DNA of 64,000 nucleotides from Aureococcus anophagefferens (lineage: Eukaryota > Sar > Pelagophyceae > Pelagomonadales > Pelagomonadaceae). How positions within the stretch are numbered: position 1 is the first letter of the stretch; every line of letters begins with the position of its first letter. The notes below the pieces were generated by a model. It worked only from the letters and a program-made list of their open reading frames with translations. It made no database searches and was not told where the DNA came from. The stretch covers positions 1,017,513 through 1,081,512 of the forward strand of contig NW_008705568.1 in the NCBI RefSeq assembly GCF_000186865.1, given 5' to 3'. The position numbers were made by a program, and so were the translations under genes. Below are positions 1 through 8,857 of this stretch, in pieces.

Positions 1-2200
1 GCAGGTTGACCTTCTCGAGGCGGTGGAGGCGCTTGTAGCACGCGGCCTCGATGGCCGCCTGGTCCAGATCCGCCGCGGCCTCGTCGATCTCCTCCCGGAG
101 CTTCTCGCACTCGTCGACGATGGGCTTGAGCGCCGCGTCGACGCGCTCCTCGATGCGCGCCGCGCGCGCCGCGCCCTTGGCCATCGTCGCGCGCGTCGCC
201 TCGAACGCGGCTTTGTGCGCCGCCACGAGCCGCGACTCGTCTTCGCAGTCCGCGGCCGAGCCCCACGCGCCCGCGTCGGGGAAGTAGACGACGTCGGCGA
301 ACTTCGCCTCCCAGGCGGCGCCGAAGTCGGGCCCCGCCGCGGGCATCGTCGCGTCGGCCTCGGCTTGGATGAGCGCGGCCGCCGCGACGAGCCGCCGTTC
401 GTCGAAGGCCTCGACGTCCGCGCGCGCCACCTTCTTCGGCCCGCCCTTGACGGGGAAGTCGTGGGCGTCGCGCCGCAGGAGCGCCACGAGCTCCGCCTCG
501 ACGAGCGCCGCCGCGGGCGACGCCGCGTCGCGCGGCGCCACCGGCGCCTTCCGGGGCCGCGGCAGGTCGCGGCGCACGGCCGACGACCGGAGCGCGAGCT
601 CCGCGCGCGCGGCCTCGCGCGCGGCGGCGGCCTCCGCGGCGTCGCGGTCCGCGGCGTCGGGCGTCCGGGCCGGCCGGGCCGCGGGCTCGGGCGCGTCGTC
701 GTCGGCCGGCGCGTCGACGTCGTACGCGAATTTCGGCGCCGGCAGCCCCTCGAGGCCCGCCTTGAGCTCGACGCGCGCGCGCTTCCGGTCCGCGCGCAGA
801 TCCTCGGCGTCGCCGTAGGCCGACTCGAAGGCCGACTCGTCGTCGCGGACGTCGCGGAGCGGCGTCGGCGCCTTCTGCTGCGTGAGGCCGAGCGGCGTCC
901 CGGCCTTGGCGGGCGTGGGCCCCCGCAGGGACAGCGCGCTCGGCGTCTCGACGCGGCCGCCCGTCAGCGGCGTCGCGCCGGCGTAGCCCGTGCCCGCCTC
1001 GCGGTCCGCCTGGTCCTCGCCGAGCAAGGGCGTCTGCAGCGCGCGGTCCGCGATCGCGTTCCGCGCCTCCTGGGCCACGGCGTCCTCGGTCCGCGGCCGC
1101 GCGGGCGTGCGCGCGCGCGCGTTCGCCAGCAGGTTCGCGACGACGTCGGCGCCGGACGCGCCCGACGCGAGGAGCGCCGCGGGGCCCGAGCCGCCGCCGT
1201 CCGAGTCAGCCCCCAGCCGCGCGATGTCCTCCAACTCCTCGTCCGTGACCTGGGGCGCGGGCAGGGCCAGCTCGCTGCGCCGGAGCACGGAGCTCGGGTC
1301 GTTGAGCGCCGAGAGCTGGGCGACGGCCAGCGGTAAATTGGCCTTCATCAATTTCTGGACCTTTTTTTTGTCGTCGCGCGCGGCGATCTTCTCCGCGGCG
1401 TCGCGGCGCTGCTCCTCGAAGCGGTCCAGGCGGATGGCCTCGAAGTCGGCGTCGCCGCGGCTCCGCTTCCGGTCGCCGTCGGCGCGCTTCTCGCCGGAGA
1501 CGTCGTAGAAGCCCGCGGGCGCGAGTTTCTGGAACGGCACCTCCGCGTCGTAGTCCATGTACTTCTTGTTCGAGCGGCCGCCGAAGCGGCTCGTGTAGAT
1601 GCCCGCGGCCTTGAGCTCGCGCTTCTTCTGGAGCGACGCGAGGCGCCGCGCCTCGTCGAGCTGGGCCTCGCGCGCCTTCCGCTTCGCCTTCTTGCCGCGC
1701 GTGTTCGCCAAGCGCGCGCGCGCCTCGCTGAGCATCTCCTTCTCGTCCTCGTCCATGTCGACGGGGTCGGGCCGCGCCGGGCGCACCTCGGGGTTCGGGT
1801 CGATCTCGCCGGGCCGGAGCCGCCGCACCTCCTCGGACGAGCCGCCGCCCTCGGCGCCGCCCTCGCCGGCGATCTCGCGCTCCGCGTCGTCGAGGAGCCG
1901 CTCGTAGCGCTCCATGCACTGCGCCGCCGTGCGCCCGACGAGGGGCGCCACCGTGCGCCACTGGCAGGGGTAGAGCTTGGCGAGGTGGAGCAGCTTCTCC
2001 TCCTCGTCGCGCGTCCACTCGGTCTTCTTGATCGACGGGTCGAGCCACTCGTACCACCGCGCCTTGCACTGCTTGGCGCTCTTGCGGTTCAGCAGCGACG
2101 CGACGCGCGCCCACTGGTTCTTGCCGTACTTCATGACCGCGGCCTTGAGGATCTCGTCCTCCGTGTTCTTCCACACGCCGCCTTTGATCATGATGCGCAT
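1..2200 (-). CDS. CDC5L: CDC5L/Cef1 pre-mRNA splicing factor (C-terminus off window)
   Basis: Core protein of the Prp19/NineTeen complex, which stabilises the activated spliceosome in the nucleus. The reading frame opens at ATG 2198-2200 and stays open to the left edge, at least 733 residues. Two Myb repeats sit at about residues 8-55 (GGVWKNTEDEILKAAV, KQCKARWYEWLDP) and 57-106 (WTRDEEEKLLHLAKLYPCQW, GRTAAQCMERYERLLD), with the spaced tryptophans of the family. The CDC5L-specific stretch ARLANTRGKKAKRKAREAQL follows, then the central IRLDRFEEQRR region, TP-rich segments (TPLRDVRDDES) and a C-terminal coiled-coil-rich part. The order and the very conserved N-terminus make the family assignment firm. 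Long plus-strand frames over the same bases are codon-bias shadows. No intron is seen. Confidence 0.95.
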   Translation of the reverse strand, partial: MRIMIKGGVWKNTEDEILKAAVMKYGKNQWARVASLLNRKSAKQCKARWYEWLDPSIKKTEWTRDEEEKLLHLAKLYPCQWRTVAPLVGRTAAQCMERYERLLDDAEREIAGEGGAEGGGSSEEVRRLRPGEIDPNPEVRPARPDPVDMDEDEKEMLSEARARLANTRGKKAKRKAREAQLDEARRLASLQKKRELKAAGIYTSRFGGRSNKKYMDYDAEVPFQKLAPAGFYDVSGEKRADGDRKRSRGDADFEAIRLDRFEEQRRDAAEKIAARDDKKKVQKLMKANLPLAVAQLSALNDPSSVLRRSELALPAPQVTDEELEDIARLGADSDGGGSGPAALLASGASGADVVANLLANARARTPARPRTEDAVAQEARNAIADRALQTPLLGEDQADREAGTGYAGATPLTGGRVETPSALSLRGPTPAKAGTPLGLTQQKAPTPLRDVRDDESAFESAYGDAEDLRADRKRARVELKAGLEGLPAPKFAYDVDAPADDDAPEPAARPARTPDAADRDAAEAAAAREAARAELALRSSAVRRDLPRPRKAPVAPRDAASPAAALVEAELVALLRRDAHDFPVKGGPKKVARADVEAFDERRLVAAAALIQAEADATMPAAGPDFGAAWEAKFADVVYFPDAGAWGSAADCEDESRLVAAHKAAFEATRATMAKGAARAARIEERVDAALKPIVDECEKLREEIDEAAADLDQAAIEAACYKRLHRLEKVNL

Positions 2201-2714
2201 GGTCGACGGTGCGGGCGGGCGCCGCCGGGTCGGACCGGCGGAGCGAAACGGGGGTGGGTCGCGCGGCGCGCCGCGGCGGCGGGTGCGGGGGGGGGCGGCG
2301 GGCGCGGGCGGCGGCGCGGGTGTGGCGGCGCGCGAGGTCGCGGGCACTCGCTGTCACGACGGTCAAGCCGGCTGAGCGGCGCAAGAAGTGGCGCAAGCGA
2401 GGCGCCGCGCACTAGTGCCGCGAGGGCGCGCGTCGACGCCGTCGCTGGCGAAGGCCTTGGCGACGCGGTGCGGACGGCTCCTCCCGCCATTGCACGACCG
2501 CCGTCGCAGGGGCCAGATAGAAATCGAGACTGTCCCCATCGCGAGCCCGACTTCGGTCGCGCGAGCTCTGGACGACGCCGACGGACCGCGTCCGTTCGGC
2601 CGGTTCTTACGTCGCGGCTCCAGACGTCTCAAAGAGCGGTCTGTTTCGAGCGGGGTGGCACCTAGGGATGCGGAGGGGGAGCGGCTGAAGGGGTGGGGGT
2701 TCGCCGCGGGCGCT
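2201..2714. other. Gene-poor spacer upstream of CDC5L
   Basis: This stretch holds the 5' flank of CDC5L. Just upstream of its start, about 2255-2340, there is a G-rich, CG-dinucleotide-rich segment. No convincing coding sequence, RNA gene or repeat family was found. Confidence 0.5.
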
Positions 2715-2960
2715 TCAGACCGCCGAGCTCGGCGCGTCGTGCGTGCGGAGGTGCGCGCGATGGTTGGCCTTGCGCACGCTGCGCATGATCCCGTCGCCAG
2801 ACAGCGGGGTCAGTGGGCTGCGCGGGTCGCTGGTGTCGACGAGCCGGCGGCAGGTGTCCAGCGGGCGCGGGCGCCGCGGCGACAGAGGAGCGACATCGTC
2901 GTCGAGGACCTTGCCTGCCACGGTCGAGTCGATGGCCTTCTTCTTCTCGGGCGACGACAT
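2715..2960 (-). CDS. Possible small protein with DPRSP-type motif
   Basis: An 81-residue frame begins at ATG 2958-2960 with MSSPEKKKAIDSTVAGKVL, continues through a proline/arginine-rich part, then DTSDPRSPLTPLSGDGIMRS. The D-P-R-S-P...TP string resembles short phosphorylatable motifs in some cell-cycle proteins, but the similarity is only local. The frame extends upstream of this ATG without a stop. It is kept because its residue use is less arginine- and alanine-rich than the antisense shadows around it. The function is unknown, and it could be chance or an exon of a larger gene. Confidence 0.3.
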   Translation of the reverse strand: MSSPEKKKAIDSTVAGKVLDDDVAPLSPRRPRPLDTCRRLVDTSDPRSPLTPLSGDGIMRSVRKANHRAHLRTHDAPSSAV

Positions 2961-3155
2961 GGCTTCGATGAGGGTTGCTGGGGCAACGGTGATGCGGTCG
3001 TGGGCGGGGATCGCGTCGCAGCCGGCGGACTCGCAACGTTGTTTGACGCCGATTCTTACTCGTTCCGAAGCTGCCCAAATGTTTTTCGTTGCTTGCCCTG
3101 CAACTTCCCTCAAACTTGTTGCGGCAATGATGGAGGGCTGCCCCTAGCTGCCTCT

Positions 3156-4254
3156 ATGCGCTCGCTGCTCCTGCTGCTCTGCGTCGCTCTCGGCGAGCAC
3201 GAGCGCCGCGACAACGCCGAGGCCTTCGCCGCGTTCCGAGCGGGCAACGGCTCGCTCCTGTTTCGTCATGTGCGAAAGGCCGGTGGCACATCAATGCTCA
3301 AGGCCCTGGAGGACGTCGGCGACGAGATCATGACGACGCGGAACCGGTCGCGCGAGTTCTACGGCATGCACATGGAGTTCAGCGCGTGCCGCGCGGCGTC
3401 GACGGGGGACGACGCGACGCCGCAGTCGCGCCCGCGCAGGTTCCCCGCGGCGTGCTTCGAGGCCGCGCCGCGCGCCTTGTACGTCACCGTCGTCCGCGAC
3501 CCGCTCGCGCGCGTCCACAGCGAGTTCTGGTACCGCGGCCCGCGCGTCGACGACGAGGCCGTCTACCTCAGCGTCCTGCGGCCGCGACGAGTTTCGAGAG
3601 ATTTCGACCGGGGAAACGATGCAAAATCGTCACCGACGCGCTTGGTAGGTCTACCTGGACTGGATCACGCCCAAGCCCGTCGTCCAGGAGGGCTGCCCGC
3701 CCGGCGAGTACGTGGACAACCTCTTCACGCGGAGCTTCTCGGGCCGCTGCGTCGCGCCGCCCGCCGCGAGGCCGCGGCCGCGCGGCGACCCGCGGCCGTC
3801 CGCCGCGCGCTACCAGCGGATCTGGAACAACGACGTCTGCGGCCAGACCTGGGGCGGCTGGCGCGGCGGCTGCGCGTACAACGAGAATCGGGGCGCGACG
3901 GCGTCGGACGCGGACCTCGCGGTCGCGCTGGCGGTCGTCGACCGCTTCGACGTCGTCCTCGTGCTCGAGTGGCTCGCGTCCGCGACCTACCGGGCCTACG
4001 CCGCGGCGCGCTTCGGCGTCGGCCGCTTCGACGTCGCGCACCGGAACTCGCGGCAGCGCCACTCGGGCCGCGACTGGCGGCCCCAGCCCGAGGCCGCCGC
4101 GGCGATCCTCCGCCACCGCGAGCGCCACGACGCCGCCCTCGTCGCCCGGGCCCGGGCGAACGAGTGCGCCGACGCGAGGGCGTGGCTCGCCGCGAGGTCC
4201 GACATCGAACTCGCGCCGAACGACCCGCCCTGCTTCTCCGACGCGGCGGCTTAG
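3156..4254 (+). CDS. Secreted/Golgi sulfotransferase-like protein
   Basis: Two exons, 3156-3560 and 3649-4254, give 336 residues. A signal sequence (MRSLLLLLCVALG) is followed by FRHVRKAGGTSMLKAL, which matches the 5'-phosphosulfate-binding loop of PAPS-dependent sulfotransferases, and VTVVRDPLARVHSEFWY, which matches the 3'-phosphate-binding motif. This places it with carbohydrate sulfotransferase-like proteins of the secretory pathway that move sulfate from PAPS to a glycan; the acceptor is unknown. The splice restores the frame from DDEA into VYLDWITPK, and the intron is a short insertion with an 8-bp target duplication (see 3561-3648). The stop codon TAG 4252-4254 overlaps the stop of the convergent neighbour. 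Long frames continuing across 2388-5810 ignore the intron and are not real. Confidence 0.75.
3561..3648 (+). mobile_element. Short introner-like intron with perfect 8-bp duplication
   Basis: An 88-nt GT-AG intron in the sulfotransferase-like gene. Its first eight bases, GTCTACCT (3561-3568), are repeated exactly right after the AG (3649-3656). The left copy supplies the GT donor and the inserted DNA supplies the AG. The inserted 80 bp share with the 61494-61684 intron an ACCGACGCGC string close to the 3' end, but not the core of the larger families. Splicing is phase 0. Confidence 0.75.
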
Positions 4255-5447
4255 TAGTCCCCCGTCGGCTCGACGCAGCCGCCGACGTAGCGGGACGTGT
4301 CGCGGCCCGGGAAGTCCTCGCTGTTGAAGAAGGGCCGCTTGCCGCCGTCGCGGTCGTCCGGGTGCATGAAGCCGACGAAGTCCGGCTGGACGAAGGGCTC
4401 CTTGTAGATCCAGGCGCCGAAGACCCAGAGGTAGGTGCGGACGACGTCCGCGAGCTCGCGGCCGAACTGGATCCGCCGGTAGCCGTCGGTTTCGAACGAC
4501 GCGGGCGCCTCGACCTGGATCGCGGACACGTCGCGGTTCCAGTCGTTGGCGGCGATGCCCAGCGACGCCGGCGCGCCGTAGCGCCGGAGCGCGTGGCCCG
4601 CGGCGCCCGAGGGCCGCGGGCCGTCGCCGGGCCGCGCCGGCTCGCCGCAGCCGACGCCGCCCTCGGGCTTGCCCACGGCGCCGGCGATGACCTTCTTGCA
4701 CTCGAGCAGGTACGCGAGGTTGTGGCAGCTCCGGAGGAGCCGCGACAGCGCCGGCTTGACGTCGCACCTCGTCAGCGCGGCCACGGACGTCTCGTCGGCG
4801 AAGCCGTCGGCGTCGAGCTGTTCGTCCGTCATCGTTCGGAGGACGTCGTCGGGCACGAGGTAGTTGAGCTCGACGTCGGGCCGCCGGTCCTGGCAGCGGA
4901 GCTCGAGCAGGAGGCAGAGCTCGTGCTTGCGCACGCACTCGGCGCACGCCGCGGCGACTCGATCGTGGAACGCGTCGTAGAGCTCGAGGTCCGCCGCGGC
5001 CGCGGCGTCGCGCGGCCCGTCGACGGGCGACGCGCCGGGCGGCAACCGCACGACGACGAGCGCCGCGCGGCCGCGCGCGTAGCCCGAGAAGCCGCCGAAG
5101 GCCGACTCCGCGACGTCGTACAGGTCGCCGCCGCGGAAGCCGCCGGCCGCGTCCGGCGGCGCCGCGCCGGCGCCCGCGTGCGCGGCGACGAGGACGACGG
5201 GCCACTCGCCGCTCCCGGGCCGGTACTCGACGCGGCCGCCGCAGGCGAGCTCCGTCGTGCGCGCGGCCATGGCGGCCCAGATGGCGTCCTTGGCCGCCGC
5301 CGTGTCGGTAGTGTCGAGCCGGAAGCCGCAGGGCATGTCGTCGAGCTCGCGGATCAGCTCCTCGTAGCGCAGGCGCGCGTGCTCGGCGGCCTCGGCGTCC
5401 GCCGCTCGCTGCTCCGCATCGAGCGAGGCGTCGACCTGCGAGGCCAT
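4251..5447 (-). CDS. Hypothetical protein, N-formylglutamate-amidohydrolase-like
   Basis: About 398 residues from ATG 5445-5447 (MASQVDASLDAEQ). Coding-like sequence continues upstream in the same frame (FGIRADDAVLVGDARK), so an upstream exon may exist. The middle part resembles the N-formylglutamate amidohydrolase fold: VVLVAAHAG in the position of the first metal-binding histidine, a following LYDVAESAF helix, then ELYDAFHDRVAAACAE and LCLLLELRC where the family has YH..L and a late DxHS. Later ligands are not conserved, so catalysis is doubtful. The C-terminal third (GYRRIQFGRELADVV, WIYKEPFVQPDFVGF) is not recognised. It is divergently oriented from the HutD gene. Its stop TAA (4251-4253) overlaps the stop of the sulfotransferase-like gene. 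Confidence 0.55.
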   Translation of the reverse strand: MASQVDASLDAEQRAADAEAAEHARLRYEELIRELDDMPCGFRLDTTDTAAAKDAIWAAMAARTTELACGGRVEYRPGSGEWPVVLVAAHAGAGAAPPDAAGGFRGGDLYDVAESAFGGFSGYARGRAALVVVRLPPGASPVDGPRDAAAAADLELYDAFHDRVAAACAECVRKHELCLLLELRCQDRRPDVELNYLVPDDVLRTMTDEQLDADGFADETSVAALTRCDVKPALSRLLRSCHNLAYLLECKKVIAGAVGKPEGGVGCGEPARPGDGPRPSGAAGHALRRYGAPASLGIAANDWNRDVSAIQVEAPASFETDGYRRIQFGRELADVVRTYLWVFGAWIYKEPFVQPDFVGFMHPDDRDGGKRPFFNSEDFPGRDTSRYVGGCVEPTGDY

Positions 5448-5575
5448 TTTGCGCGCGTCGCCGACGAGCACGGCGTCGTCGGCGCGGATGCCGAAGCGGT
5501 CGAGCGCCGCCTCGCTCCTGAGAGGGCAGCTCTGGAGCGCTGCATGTTTCCCTCAACGTCGAGCACAGAGCAAGT

Positions 5576-6208
5576 ATGCGCGCTTGTGGGGCTGCCTCGA
5601 GGCCCCTGCGCCGTCGCCTTCATACAATTCGCCGGCGCGACGCCTACGTCGAGCAGCCCTGGGCGAACGGGCGCGGCGTCACGCGCGAGATCGCCGCCGA
5701 CCGCGGCGCATCAATTACTGAGGCCCCGTTCCAGTGGCGCCTGTCGATCGCCGCGCTCGCGCCGCCCGGCGGCCCGTTCTCCGAGATTCCGGGCGTCGAC
5801 CGCGTGCTGACGCTGCTGGACGGCGAGCTCGCGCTCGCCGTCGGCGAGGGCGCGCCGCTCGCGCCGCTGCGCGTCGGCGAGCCGTTCGGTCCCTTTGCGG
5901 CGGACGCTCCGACGGACTCGCGCGTGCGCGCCGCGGGCAGCGACCTCAACGTCATGTGGGACCGCCGCCGCGCGTGTGCAGACGTGGCCGTCGCGGGCGC
6001 GGGCGCCGCCATCGTCGACGCGGACACCGTCTTTTTCGTGGGGCTGGATCCCGCGGAGGCGGTCGTCCGCGCGGGCGACGGCGACGTGCGGCTGGCCTAC
6101 CTCGACTCCCTCGAGGTGGCCGCCGAGCCGCCGGGTGGCGCCGACATGGCTATTGTCGCGGGGCGCGCGCTCGTCGTGCGCTTCTCGACGCGTAAGACGG
6201 CGCGATGA
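5576..6208 (+). CDS. HutD/Ves family protein
   Basis: A 210-residue protein starting at ATG 5576. PWANGRGVTREIAA at about residues 28-41, FQWRLSIAAL with PGGPFSEIPGVDRVLTLLDG after it, and the later VNVMW/FFVGL-type strands are the hallmark order of the HutD/Ves cupin family (double-stranded beta helix). Bacterial members sit in histidine-utilisation operons or are cold-stress linked; the biochemical role is not settled. The first 20 residues are arginine-rich and could be an organelle-targeting extension. It is single exon. The divergent neighbour has weak resemblance to another histidine-degradation enzyme family. Confidence 0.75.
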   Translation: MRACGAASRPLRRRLHTIRRRDAYVEQPWANGRGVTREIAADRGASITEAPFQWRLSIAALAPPGGPFSEIPGVDRVLTLLDGELALAVGEGAPLAPLRVGEPFGPFAADAPTDSRVRAAGSDLNVMWDRRRACADVAVAGAGAAIVDADTVFFVGLDPAEAVVRAGDGDVRLAYLDSLEVAAEPPGGADMAIVAGRALVVRFSTRKTAR

Positions 6209-6277
6209 GGGCACGTCATCTCGAACGTCAAACACCGCTGCCCCATCATCGACGATTTTGGTCGTCTGTGTCATAAA

Positions 6278-8502
6278 ATGGGGGGCAGCCCAAGGGATCC
6301 ATTGCCGAGGTCCGCGGCGGCCCGCGTGTTCCAATCCGTGGACCCGCCGACGCCGCTGCCGCGGTCCGCCCGCGTGTTCCAATCCGCGGTCGCGTCTCCC
6401 GCGACGCCGCGGCGGTCGTCGACCCCGGACCAGCCGCCGGCGACGCCGACCTCCCACCGCCAGATCCTCGAAGCCTTGGAAGCCGACGAGAGCGACTGGC
6501 CGCGCGCGTCGCGCATCTGGTGGCCGTCGTCCGTGTCGCGGCCGCGGCGGGGCCTCTCGTCGCCGCCGGAGCCGCGCGCGTCGCCGCCGGAGCGGCGGCC
6601 GTCGCCGGAGCGCGACGCGTCGCCCGGGCGGCGGCGCCGGGGCGAGTCCTTCGAGGTCACGCCCACGGGCAGCCCCAACTCGAGCCCCGCAGCGTCGGCG
6701 CGGGGCGCGACGCCGCCGGGCGCCGCGCGGAAGGCGGCCGACGGCGACCTCGCGCGGCGCGTGCTGGCCTGCGCGACGCTCGACGAGGCGAGAGGTATTG
6801 CCGCCGAGTACCTCGGCGAGGCGCCGCCGCCGCCGTGCTGCCGCGCGGCGGCCTGCCAGGCGTCCTGCCCCCGCGTGTCGAAGCGCACGCAGACGGCGGA
6901 CGACGACCGGCGGCGGGAGAAGAAGGCCGTGCGCGCGACGGCGCTGCTGGGCCTGCCGGGGACCGCGAAGACGCGCACGGCCCTCGAGCGCCTCGCGACA
7001 CGCGGGTCCGGCGTCTTCGCGGCGTCGTCCGTCGCCGGCGCGCGGCGCGGCCTCCGGGCGTTGCGGTCGCGGGGCCTCGACGTCGGGCTCGCGGCGCCGC
7101 GGGACCGCGAGAACGTCGCGGCGCCGCTGCTGTGCTGCACCTACGGCGAGGCGCCGCTCGCGGGAACTTCCTCGTCCTCGACGACGCGCACCTCGTCGGC
7201 GACGCCGTCCGCGGGCCGCCGGCGACGCGGCTCCTCGTCGACCGGGGCTACGACGAGGTCTTATGCGTCGGGCGGCCGGAGGTCGAGGCCGCGCTCCGCG
7301 CGTGCTTCCCGGACGTGGCCGTCGACCGCGTCGACCGGGGCGTTTCCGCGGCCTTCGGCGGCCTGCTCCGGCGGCGCCACGGCGAAGCCGCGTGCGAAGT
7401 TTTACCGGACGGCGCCGTGGCCGTCGTCGCGTTCTCGCGGCAGGCCTGCCTGGGCCTCGCGGCGCAATTCCGCGGCCTGCGGCGCGTCGCCGTCGTCCAC
7501 CCGTCGCTGCCCTGGGCGGCCGCCGACGCGGAGCTCGACAGGTTCCGCCGGGGCGACGCGGACGTCCTGGTCGCGGGCGGCGACGCGTTGGCGGCCGCGG
7601 GCGGCCTCGCGGTCGACCATCTCGTCTTCGCGGAGACGGAGCGCTGGGACGGCACGCACCTCGGGGACCTGAGCGCGGAGGAGGCCGCGGCGCTCGCCGC
7701 GCTCGCCGCGGGGAACGTCTGGACGCTGGACCTCGGGCTCGGCGAGTTCCGGTGCTCCGAGGCGCTCGTCGCGGACGCGGTCGACGCCGCGGGCCGCGCC
7801 CAGGACGCCGACATCGACGCGATCCTCGAGCCGTCGCTCGACGAGCTGCGGGAGTTCGGCGCGGCCTGCGCGCACCTCCTCCCCGACGCGCTCGCGGCCT
7901 GGGTCGCCGCGCCGCCGCCGGCGCCCTGGCTCCGCCGGGCCGACGGCGCGCGCCTCCTCCGGCGGCTCGAGGCCGTGGACGCGGCGTCGCTGGAGCTCCC
8001 GCTCAAGGACGCGCCGGGGTTGGAGGAGGTCTGGGCGCTCGCGACGCTCGACGTCGCCGACGGCGACGTCGGCGCGGTCGCGGCGCGCATCCTCCGGGGC
8101 GAGGTCGACGCGCCGTCGGCCGACGCGCTCCGCACCCTCGCGGGGGTCCCGGGCGCCGGCGAGGACCCGCGGACCGCCGGCGACGGCTCGCGGGCGCTCG
8201 AGGTCGCGCTCGCGCGCGTCTCGGACGCGCGGCGCTTCGCGCGGCTCTTCCCGGACCGCGTCCGCGTCGACGCCGACACCCTCGCCGCGCTCTACGACGC
8301 GGGCGCGGCCTGCTGCGCGCGCGCGCTCCCCGGCGAGCTCGACCGCGCGCTGCGCTGCGACAGCTGCGGCGCGGTTCGCGCGCACGTCAAGAAGCGGACG
8401 TGCCGCGCGTGCCTCAAGGCCGCCGCGGACGAGGAGCGGCGCCTCTCCGCGATGCGCCGGACGCCGTCCTGGCAGTCGCTCTGGGCGAACGCCGCGCCCT
8501 AA
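6278..8502 (+). CDS. Degenerate SUV3-like helicase, one-base frameshift
   Basis: Two overlapping frames join near 7161-7165 to make about 741 residues. A proline/serine-rich N-terminus precedes the helicase part. ATALLGLPGTAKTRTALERL aligns with the Walker A of SUV3-type mitochondrial RNA helicases but has A where the GKT glycine should be. NFLVLDDAHLVGD replaces the usual DE of Walker B. VVHPSLPWAAADAELDRFRR, ADVLVAGGDALAAAGGL and HLVFAETERWDG mirror the second RecA domain (SLPPE, VATDAIGMGLN, SLEKFDG). The last 60 residues carry CDSCGAVRAHVKKRTCRAC, a possible zinc ribbon. The shift falls at CGGGAAC, consistent with one lost G. Either a sequencing error or a decaying paralogue is possible; the intact remainder favours error. 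Confidence 0.6.
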
Positions 8503-8857
8503 CATAGGGCCGGCGCCACCGGGATCCCGGCGGCGATCCGGCGCGATCCCGAGCGATCCCGAGCGATCTCGAGCGATCTTACGCGATCCCGAGCGCTCCT
8601 ACGCGCTCGGACGCGATCCCGGCGATCCCGATCGCGGCGGCGTTTTTATTTTTAACATAAAAGTTAAAGCTCAACTTGTATACTTGAAGATCTGAAGTCT
8701 GTTGACCATGAGCACGCTCTTAAGATGGTCGCGTCAGCCCTTGCAAAGTGAGAGGTTGCGTCGCGCGCCTGTCGACAAAGAGCTTGTCAAGGCCAGTGCT
8801 CTTTTAGCCTCTCGTAGCGCTTGCTTGATCAAGGCCAGTACATCCTAGCGCTTGCGA
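8503..8857. repeat. Intergenic GATCCC-type minisatellite and AT-rich spacer
   Basis: From about 8521 to 8640 a degenerate unit of roughly 10-11 bp (GCGATCCCGA and variants with TTAC, CTCC) is repeated about ten times. It is followed by an AT-rich stretch (8640-8700) that stands out in this GC-rich DNA. A short direct repeat, TCAAGGCCAGT, occurs near 8787 and 8829. No gene is seen. Confidence 0.7.

Noticed and set aside
2388..5810. Very long plus-strand open frame of 1140 codons
   Set aside because: Only about 3156-3560 of it is real coding sequence (sulfotransferase exon 1). The rest runs through an intron and antisense to another gene with Arg/Ala-biased composition.
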